A DNA stretch of 10,295 nt from Burkholderiales bacterium (GTDB taxonomy: Bacteria > Pseudomonadota > Gammaproteobacteria > Burkholderiales > SG8-39): positions 1 to 10,295 of the forward strand of contig JADLDQ010000337.1 of the NCBI GenBank assembly GCA_020846575.1, read 5' to 3'. Position numbers and translations under genes: made by a program. This document shows, one piece after another, positions 1 to 4,774 of the stretch. The notes beneath the pieces are model-generated. The model saw only the letters and a program-made list of their open reading frames with translations, was not told the origin of the DNA and did no database searches. Position 1 is the stretch's first letter, and every line of letters starts with the position of its first letter.

Positions 1-270
1 GATGCGGCCGAACGCCTTCACCGCGCCGTCCACCATCGCGCGCACGGCCGGGATGTCGCACACGTCCAGCTCGCGCGTCAGCGCCCTGCGGCCCAAGGCG
101 CCCGCCTGTGCTTCGAGGGTGCGCACCTCGGGCAGTATGTCGCAGGCTACGAGGTCCGCGCCGTAACGCGCGAAGTCCAGTGCGATGGCGCGCCCCAGGC
201 CGCGGGCGGCGCCGGTCACGATCGCGACCCTGCCGGAGAGATCGAATTCCGGAAACAGCGTGCTGCTCAT
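1..270 (-). CDS. Short-chain dehydrogenase/reductase (SDR), N-terminal part only
   Basis: The reverse strand from an ATG at 270 reads 90 codons to the window edge without a stop. The start is supported by AGGGG about 9 bases upstream. The N-terminus shows the classical SDR Rossmann start: a beta strand leading into TGAARGLG (residues 19-26; the TGxxxGxG dinucleotide-binding motif). Strand 2 ends in ACD (Asp44), which in this family usually indicates NAD(H) rather than NADP(H), and LDV near residue 69 fits the adenine-contacting Asp. Classical SDRs are about 250 residues, so the catalytic Ser-Tyr-Lys lies outside the window and the substrate cannot be named. The gene lies downstream of benE on the same strand, separated by 193 bp that hold a palindromic tandem repeat. 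Joint transcription is possible, and an aromatic-dihydrodiol or hydroxyacid dehydrogenase role is only a guess. The family call is secure; substrate is unknown. Confidence 0.9.
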   Translation of the reverse strand, partial: MSSTLFPEFDLSGRVAIVTGAARGLGRAIALDFARYGADLVACDILPEVRTLEAQAGALGRRALTRELDVCDIPAVRAMVDGAVKAFGRI

Positions 271-347
271 CGTCTTCGTCCCCTGGCGCTGTTTGCGCCG
301 CCATGGTACACGGGGCCGGGCTTTGCGCCGCCGCCCTCCGTGCTCAC

Positions 348-463
348 TGGCTTACCCTGGCGCTGCGCGCCAGGGGCTTCGCCCTCGGGGCGGCCCTTCG
401 GGCCCGATGGCTTACCCTGGCGCTGCGCGCCAGGGGCTTCGCCCTCGGGGCGGCCCTTCGGGC
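348..463. repeat. Two tandem copies of a 60-bp-period palindromic GC-rich repeat
   Basis: Positions 348-403 and 408-463 are identical over 56 bp, with an exact period of 60 bp. Each copy contains a perfect 9-bp stem with a 3-base loop (CCCTGGCGC-TGC-GCGCCAGGG at 355-375 and again at 415-435). Smaller GCCC/GGGC hairpins follow, with TCG and TTC loops. The second copy begins directly after the benE stop codon when read on the minus strand. The repeat therefore sits as a structured 3' element of the benE transcript, before the SDR gene. A possible decayed piece, CCCTGGCGCTG, recurs at 281-291. It resembles REP/mosaic-type intergenic palindromes; roles in termination or mRNA 3'-end protection are inference. 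Confidence 0.85.
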
Positions 464-1687
464 TCAGGCTCGCAACGCCGCGAAATCCCCCCGTTCCAGC
501 AGCCAGGAGGTCGCGAAGCCGAACACCAGCCCCCAGAACGGCGCGCCGATGGAGAGGATCGAAACATCGGCGACGGTCACCAGCATGGTCACCAGCGCGC
601 CGAGCGCGAAGCGCCCGCCGAAGGAAACGGTGAACGCACCCTGGAGGACCCGCAGCAGCGCCAGGCCCGCGAGCGCGGCGATGAACGCCTTGGGCGTGGC
701 GAGCATCACGCCCGTGAAGACCGGTGCGGCGAGACCGAAGACGAGCGACAGCACGCCGATGAAGAGCCCCGCGCTGTAATGGCGCTCCCGGCGCCCTGAG
801 GACGAAATGATGGCGTTCACCGGCCCGGTGAGGCAGGTGGAGACGGTGCCGACGAAGGCTGCCGCTATCGAGCCCGCGCCGCAGGCGATGGTGATCGCAT
901 TGATCGGCGGCTCGTGGCCGGCCGCGCGCAGCACCGCGACGCCCTGTCCGTTCTGCACCGCGAGCACCGTGATGGCGAGCGGTATCACCAGCTCGATCAT
1001 CGCCTGCGGCGAGAACCGCGGCATGTAGAAGTCGGGACTGGCGAATCCCGAGGTCTGGAGTCCGCCTGCATCGAAGCGGCCGAGAACCGCGACCATCACG
1101 CCGCCGGCGATCAGCGCGCCGATCAGCGGCGGCACGAGCCGCGATACGCGCGCGCTGGCGGACAGCGCGAGGAACACGGCGGCCATCGGCGCGGCGATCC
1201 AGAAGTCGTCGCGGATCGCGAATACCAGCTCCAGTCCGAAGCGCAGGAACACGCCCGCCACCATGGCCATGACGACGGGCATCGGGATCGAGAGCATGAT
1301 CCGCCGCACCCAGCCGGAGACTCCCAGCGCGAGCATCAGCACGCCGGTCGCGAGAAACGCACCCACCACCTCGGGAAACGAGGCGTGCCCGAGCGCCGGT
1401 CCCACCAGCACGGTCCCCGGGATGGTCCAGAAGAACACCAGCGGCTGGCGGTAGCGCCAGCAGAAGAACAGGGTGATGAGACCGTTGACGAAGAACGAGC
1501 CGAAGATCCAGGAGGCGAGGTCCGAGGCCGACAGGCCGCCCTGGGCGCCCACCGCGAGGATGATCGCGACCGGCGCCGAGGTGGCGAAGATGAAGGCGAC
1601 CAGCGCGTTGACGAAATAGGTCGCGCCGAAATCCGCCAGGACCTGGCGGAGGGAAGGCGCGGCTGCGCTCGGCTGCTCGAACATCAT
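464..1687 (-). CDS. benE: BenE-family benzoate/H+ symporter
   Basis: This is a 407-residue, very hydrophobic inner-membrane protein with about 12 predicted membrane segments, matching the roughly 390-400 residues usual for BenE/YdcO transporters. Known members are thought to import benzoate with protons. Family-like stretches include an N-terminal segment with ATSAPVAIIL, a central FWTIPGTVLVGPAL, and LAVQNGQGVAVLRAAG near residue 270. The last is followed by a Gly/Ala-rich helix leading into TGPVNAIISSSGRR. Two ATGs lie in tandem (1687 and 1684). GAGG ends 4 bases before the first and 7 before the second, so 1684 (406 residues) may be the true start. The reading frame stays open upstream to 1822, but that extension is Arg-rich, has no membrane character and overlaps the divergent permease gene, so it was rejected. 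The gene diverges from an AEC permease and is followed by the tandem repeat and an SDR gene. No benABCD catabolic genes are visible, so benzoate as substrate comes from family only. Confidence 0.92.
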   Translation of the reverse strand: MMFEQPSAAAPSLRQVLADFGATYFVNALVAFIFATSAPVAIILAVGAQGGLSASDLASWIFGSFFVNGLITLFFCWRYRQPLVFFWTIPGTVLVGPALGHASFPEVVGAFLATGVLMLALGVSGWVRRIMLSIPMPVVMAMVAGVFLRFGLELVFAIRDDFWIAAPMAAVFLALSASARVSRLVPPLIGALIAGGVMVAVLGRFDAGGLQTSGFASPDFYMPRFSPQAMIELVIPLAITVLAVQNGQGVAVLRAAGHEPPINAITIACGAGSIAAAFVGTVSTCLTGPVNAIISSSGRRERHYSAGLFIGVLSLVFGLAAPVFTGVMLATPKAFIAALAGLALLRVLQGAFTVSFGGRFALGALVTMLVTVADVSILSIGAPFWGLVFGFATSWLLERGDFAALRA

Positions 1688-1799
1688 GGGGCCTCGCGAA
1701 TGGCGGTGGTGCGCGATTCTGCTGCGTCGGCGGCGGCGGCACAAGCGATCCGGCGGCCGAGCGCTCGCGCACGCTCGCGCTTCGGGACACAATGCCGTC
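1688..1799. promoter_or_regulatory. Divergent intergenic region between benE and the AEC permease gene
   Basis: These 112 bp separate two divergent transporter genes and must hold their start signals unless leaders overlap the genes. The stretch is GC-rich and no convincing -10/-35 pair is visible on either strand. A direct repeat of CGCTCGCGC occurs at 1762-1770 and 1772-1780, 20 to 30 bases upstream of the AEC start. No regulator gene is adjacent. Confidence 0.35.
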
Positions 1800-2672
1800 A
1801 TGCTCGGGCAGCTCGTCGGCATCGTCTTTCCCGTCTTCGCCCTGGTGGCCGCCGGCTATCTCTACGGCGTTCGCCACCTGCCGGACATGGCCGCAGCGAA
1901 CAAGCTCAACCTCGAGGTATTCACGCCGGCTCTCATCTTCTCGGTGCTCTCGGAGCGCGATTTCCAGCTTGCCGCCTACGCCGAGCTGGCGCTCGCCGGC
2001 GCCCTGGTGGTGCTCGGCTCGGGCCTTCTGGCCTGGCCGATCGCCCGCCTCGCGCGCTGGAGAGTCAGGACCTTCGTGCCGCCGATGATGTTCAGTAACT
2101 CCGGCAATATGGGCCTGCCGCTGGCGCTGCTCGCCTTCGGACCGGCGGCGTTGCCCGGGGCGATGGTCCTGTTCCTGGTTGAGAACACGCTGCACGTCAC
2201 CGTGGGCAATGCCATGCTCGGCGGGCGCATACAGGGGCTCGCGCTGCTGCGCATGCCCATGCTGCAGGCCACCGCTGCCGGCATCGCGGTCGCCCTGCTC
2301 GCCATACCCGTCTGGAAGCCGCTCGCCGCCGCGATCGACATGTTGGGACAGATCGCGATCCCGCTGATGCTGTTCGCCCTGGGTGTGCGTATGACACGCA
2401 TCGGCCTGAAGGACTGGCGCATCGGCGTGACCGGCGCCCTGGCGTGCCCCGCCGCGGGCCTCGCGCTCGCCGTGCCGGCGGGCAATCTGCTCGGAATCCA
2501 GGGTGCGCAGTACTCGCAGCTTCTGGTCTTCGGGGCGCTGCCGCCTGCGGTGCTCAACTTCATGTTCGCCGAGCAGTTCGGCGAAGCGCCCGAGGTGGTC
2601 GCATCGATCGTGCTGCTGGGCAATCTGGCCAGCATCCTGGTCGTTCCGGCAGTGCTCGCCTTCGTGCTCTGA
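1800..2672 (+). CDS. AEC (auxin efflux carrier) family permease
   Basis: This is a 290-residue integral membrane protein, close to the usual 300-310 residues of bacterial AEC transporters. The N-terminus (LVGIVFPVFALVAAGYLYG) is the family's typical first helix. A central FSNSGNMGLPLALLAFG (near residue 98) matches the conserved N-x-G-NxGLP crossover motif between the two five-helix halves. A C-terminal GALPPAVLNFMFAEQFG fits the equivalent motif of the second half. Family members export or exchange organic acids such as malonate or malate; the substrate here cannot be read from sequence. The ATG at 1800 was chosen because family proteins start just before this helix. No good ribosome site precedes it, only GGGA 12 bases upstream. 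Longer in-frame starts up to 1686 give an Arg-rich non-family extension. The gene is divergent from benE, and the pair may serve uptake and efflux of related organic acids (inference). Confidence 0.9.
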   Translation: MLGQLVGIVFPVFALVAAGYLYGVRHLPDMAAANKLNLEVFTPALIFSVLSERDFQLAAYAELALAGALVVLGSGLLAWPIARLARWRVRTFVPPMMFSNSGNMGLPLALLAFGPAALPGAMVLFLVENTLHVTVGNAMLGGRIQGLALLRMPMLQATAAGIAVALLAIPVWKPLAAAIDMLGQIAIPLMLFALGVRMTRIGLKDWRIGVTGALACPAAGLALAVPAGNLLGIQGAQYSQLLVFGALPPAVLNFMFAEQFGEAPEVVASIVLLGNLASILVVPAVLAFVL

Positions 2673-2993
2673 GGCGCGGGGCGCGCGCGTCGTTGAGCGC
2701 CCGACAGAGTCACCGCCGGGAATTCTGACTCGGGCAAGCACGAGGGGATGTGCCGGCGCGCGCGATCGCGCACGAGAGTTCGACTCGCACCCCGAAGAGT
2801 GCGCAATTTGTCACGCCCTTCGCCGGCGCCGCCTCAACGGGCACGATGCTTGCGACGTTGTCGTTCGCAGAGGTGTCGAAGAGAGCGGACTCCCCGGGAG
2901 TCTTCTCTGGCACTCCCTGCGGCGGCCTGCTAACAACATTCCGCCGAACGACTGTGTTAGACATTCCGAGGTCTGCGCCGTACGGAGGACCCG
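2673..2993. other. 321-bp intergenic region with hairpins and both-strand open frames
   Basis: No gene is called here. The stretch holds a weak hairpin just after the AEC stop, a perfect 7-bp-stem hairpin (GACTCCC-C-GGGAGTC, 2888-2902) flanked by AGAG/CTCT that may lengthen it, and an inverted CTAACA/TGTTAG pair (2930-2935 and 2955-2960) about 35 bases before the next start codon. Frames are open on both strands: plus from 2750, and minus from 2964 to 2710. GC is visibly lower than in the neighbouring genes, codon third positions are less GC-biased, and neither frame has a ribosome site. It could be a promoter region combined with an interspersed element or a decayed gene. Confidence 0.5.
2679..2702 (+). 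terminator. Weak hairpin after the AEC permease gene
   Basis: GGGCGC (2679-2684) can pair with GCGCCC (2697-2702) around a 12-base loop, 6 bases after the AEC stop codon. There is no T-tract, so intrinsic termination is uncertain. Confidence 0.25.
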
Positions 2994-3623
2994 ATGAAAT
3001 CGTTGCTGAAGATCATCGAAGACCAGCTGGTCGCCAACCGACTGCCGCTCGCGGGTGTAACGATCGCCGCCACGCCCTACGCGAACACGCCGGTGGTGCT
3101 GAGCCTGCACTGGCACGCGTTCGTGGAGGTAAAGCTCGCCTCGGAGGGCAACGCGATCGCACACCAGTCGGTGCCCAGCTCGGCGCTGCAAGTCAACGCG
3201 CGCTGGGACGATTTCATGGATCTCGAGTTCGACGCGCTCGAAACGGCCTGGGAACTGGGCGCCTGGGACCTCGCGCGCATCGAGGCGCGGGCGCATGCGC
3301 GGCCGGCGGCGCCGCGACAGGAGCTGTTCGAGTGCATGACGGCCTTCGGATCGGCCCCGATCGCGCTGGACGGAGAACCGCTGATGGTGAGCGAGGTTCC
3401 CGACGCCGAGGACCTGATCGACGCCGCCGGGCGTTCGGGCTATGTCTGCTGGCAGTTCCGGCCGGTCTGGTGCGGGGTCTGGAACGAGATCGCGCAGGAC
3501 GAAACGCTGGAAAAGGGCGGCTACCGCAATCCTCATTGCCCCGTGATGTGCCACTCCTACTCACCGGGCAGCGCGCGCACCCTCATCTACCGGTTGGGCC
3601 GCAGTACGCAGCTCGTGTGCTGA
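2994..3623 (+). CDS. Uncharacterised Trp/Cys-rich protein, 209 residues
   Basis: I do not recognise the family. The gene is convincing: GGAGG lies 5 bases before the ATG, the frame has the strong third-position GC bias of its neighbours, and the protein is well mixed. No signal peptide or membrane segment is seen, so it is probably cytoplasmic. Visible features are an N-terminal helix-like start (MKSLLKIIEDQLVANRLPL), LHWHAF near residue 40, a cluster of acidic and Trp residues (RWDD, AWEL, AWDL, about 65-90), and two C-terminal Trp/Cys motifs. These are GYVCWQF with VWCGVWNE, and a C-x3-C pair (Cys182, Cys186) in NPHCPVMCHSY. The six Cys and nearby His could bind metal or form disulfides, but this is speculation. 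It ends 247 bp before luxR on the same strand, with a strong hairpin and a separate promoter between them, so it is probably its own transcription unit. Confidence 0.82.
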   Translation: MKSLLKIIEDQLVANRLPLAGVTIAATPYANTPVVLSLHWHAFVEVKLASEGNAIAHQSVPSSALQVNARWDDFMDLEFDALETAWELGAWDLARIEARAHARPAAPRQELFECMTAFGSAPIALDGEPLMVSEVPDAEDLIDAAGRSGYVCWQFRPVWCGVWNEIAQDETLEKGGYRNPHCPVMCHSYSPGSARTLIYRLGRSTQLVC

Positions 3624-3692
3624 GCGCTGGTCACGCGTGCAGCCACGCCTTCAAGGCGCATGGCCGCCCCGAGTCGCACCCGCACGCTGTGC

Positions 3693-3713
3693 GCGCCCGG
3701 CGTGGCCGGGCGC
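3693..3713 (+). terminator. Perfect 9-bp hairpin between the uncharacterised gene and luxR
   Basis: GCGCCCGGC (3693-3701) pairs perfectly with GCCGGGCGC (3705-3713) around a GTG loop, 70 bases after the upstream stop codon. The very stable stem suits a terminator, but no T-run follows. It could equally be a small interspersed palindrome. Confidence 0.4.
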
Positions 3714-3767
3714 CACCGCTGAACGCCCGCATGACATTTCGATAGTCGGCACGGCGCGCCCGCCGGT

Positions 3768-3797
3768 TTGCGGTTCCGCCGAACCGCCCGCTATCAT
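3768..3797 (+). promoter_or_regulatory. Candidate sigma-70 promoter of the luxR-type gene
   Basis: TTGCGG (3768-3773) and TATCAT (3792-3797) are separated by 18 bp, matching -35/-10 spacing. Transcription would begin near 3803-3805, leaving a leader of about 67 bases. The -35 half overlaps an inverted repeat, GCGGTTC-CGCC-GAACCGC (3770-3787), which could act as an operator. Confidence 0.4.
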
Positions 3798-3799
3798 CC

Positions 3800-3811
3800 C
3801 GGAACGTTCCG
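3800..3811. promoter_or_regulatory. 12-bp perfect palindrome at the expected luxR start site
   Basis: CGGAACGTTCCG is a perfect palindrome that would cover the predicted +1 of the luxR promoter. LuxR-type proteins bind palindromes as dimers, so autoregulation is a reasonable idea. The sequence does not resemble the classical 20-bp lux box, and a 12-bp palindrome in GC-rich DNA can occur by chance. Confidence 0.3.
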
Positions 3812-3870
3812 CCGCGTGCCGCAGCCGGCGAGTTCGCGTCGAAGTATCCCGTTCCCGAGCAGGGTCCTCT

Positions 3871-4695
3871 ATGAAAGGAACGCAGCCATCCTGCGCCGCG
3901 CCTGTCGCACGCGATGAAACCGGGCTCGCGCCGCGCACCGACGTGCTGGCATGGGCACGCAGGGCGTTGCGCGCAGTCTCCTCGCTCGATTCCCTGCAGT
4001 CGGTGCTGGCGCAGCCGGCACGGCATCTCGGGTTCCGCTATTTCCTGGTGCGCGGCCGCTACTTCTGCGCCGGCGAGGCGCACCGCGATGTCCTGCTCTC
4101 CAACGCGCCGCTGTCCTGGCGCGAGTGCTGCGAGTCGGCCGCGCTCGATCGCCGCAACGATCCCCTGCTGCGCGCCGCCTACCGCAGAGCATCGCCGGTG
4201 CCGTGGCGCGAGATCCGGCACGGCTATCCGTTGCTGTTCGACGAGGCGGCGCAACACGGCCTGGCGACCGGTATCAGCCACGCCATCCACGGCGGCAACG
4301 GCGACTGGAGCATGGTGAGTTTCGTGATGGACCGCGGCGGCAGACCGGCGGAGGAAGCGATAGACCGCGCCGCCGCCGAATGCCACCTGCTCGCCTGCCA
4401 GGTGCACGACGCGGCCGCACGCATCGTGCGGCGCGCGGCCGCCGGCGTGAGCGCGGGCCGCTCTGCGGGCGGCGCAGCGCCGGGGGCGAGCCCCGCGCTC
4501 ACGTCCCGGGAGCGCGAGTGCCTGGAGCTTGCGGCGCAGGGGCGCACCGCGGCCGAGATGGCGAGCATCCTCTCGGTGACCGAGCGCACCATCGCCTTTC
4601 ACCTCGCCGAGATCCGGCGCAGGATCGGTGCGGCCAATTCCCGCCAAGCGGTCGGAAAAGCGATCTCGCTCGGCATCATCTCGCGCCGCGACTGA
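3871..4695 (+). CDS. LuxR-type regulator with autoinducer-binding-like domain (possible LuxR solo)
   Basis: This 274-residue transcription factor has the LuxR quorum-sensing architecture. Residues about 25-185 resemble the autoinducer-binding domain: Trp83, NDPLL with Asp97-Pro98, Trp112 exactly 15 residues after the Asp, and ATGIS with Gly134, matching TraR Trp57, Asp70-Pro71, Trp85 and Gly113. The usual invariant Tyr (TraR Tyr61) is missing; Cys86/Cys87 and Glu88 lie there. After an Ala/Gly-rich linker (188-208), residues 210-270 form a full LuxR helix-turn-helix (LTSRERECLELAAQGRT...), including Glu214, Leu218 and Gly224 of the DNA-binding signature. The ATG at 3871 follows a weak CAGGG and gives family length. 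No luxI synthase is in the window, so it may answer a foreign or non-AHL signal. The peptidase-hydrolase gene begins 79 bp downstream and is its likeliest target or operon partner (inference). Confidence 0.92.
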   Translation: MKGTQPSCAAPVARDETGLAPRTDVLAWARRALRAVSSLDSLQSVLAQPARHLGFRYFLVRGRYFCAGEAHRDVLLSNAPLSWRECCESAALDRRNDPLLRAAYRRASPVPWREIRHGYPLLFDEAAQHGLATGISHAIHGGNGDWSMVSFVMDRGGRPAEEAIDRAAAECHLLACQVHDAAARIVRRAAAGVSAGRSAGGAAPGASPALTSRERECLELAAQGRTAAEMASILSVTERTIAFHLAEIRRRIGAANSRQAVGKAISLGIISRRD

Positions 4696-4774
4696 GGCAC
4701 GAGGAGCCTGGCGGGCGCACTGCAAAAGAACACCACCCCGCCATGCAAGCCGCCATCCGAAGGAGCAGTGACTC

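Noticed and set aside
348..463. CRISPR array
   Set aside because: There are only two copies, identical over nearly the whole 60-bp period with no unique spacers, so it is a tandem repeat.
914..2098. 394-residue plus-strand frame antisense to benE
   Set aside because: It is the shadow of benE: His/Arg/Glu-rich low-complexity translation with no family features.
267..2741. 824-residue open frame on the minus strand through benE and the AEC gene
   Set aside because: It is Arg/Gly/Ala/His-rich with no domain signal, overlaps two convincing membrane-protein genes in other frames, and is open only because of high GC.
2929..2962. Integron attC-like site suggested by CTAAC and GTTAG ends
   Set aside because: The ends are only about 30 bp apart, shorter than known attC sites, the second core deviates from GTTRRRY, and no integrase or gene cassettes are nearby.
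2710..2964. 84-residue minus-strand frame with a fairly natural composition
   Set aside because: There is no ribosome site before its ATG, weaker third-position GC bias than the real genes, and the opposite strand is equally open. It is kept only as a finding about the region.
3800..3811. Classical lux box
   Set aside because: The palindrome is 12 bp and does not match the 20-bp lux box pattern; it is kept only as a generic operator candidate.
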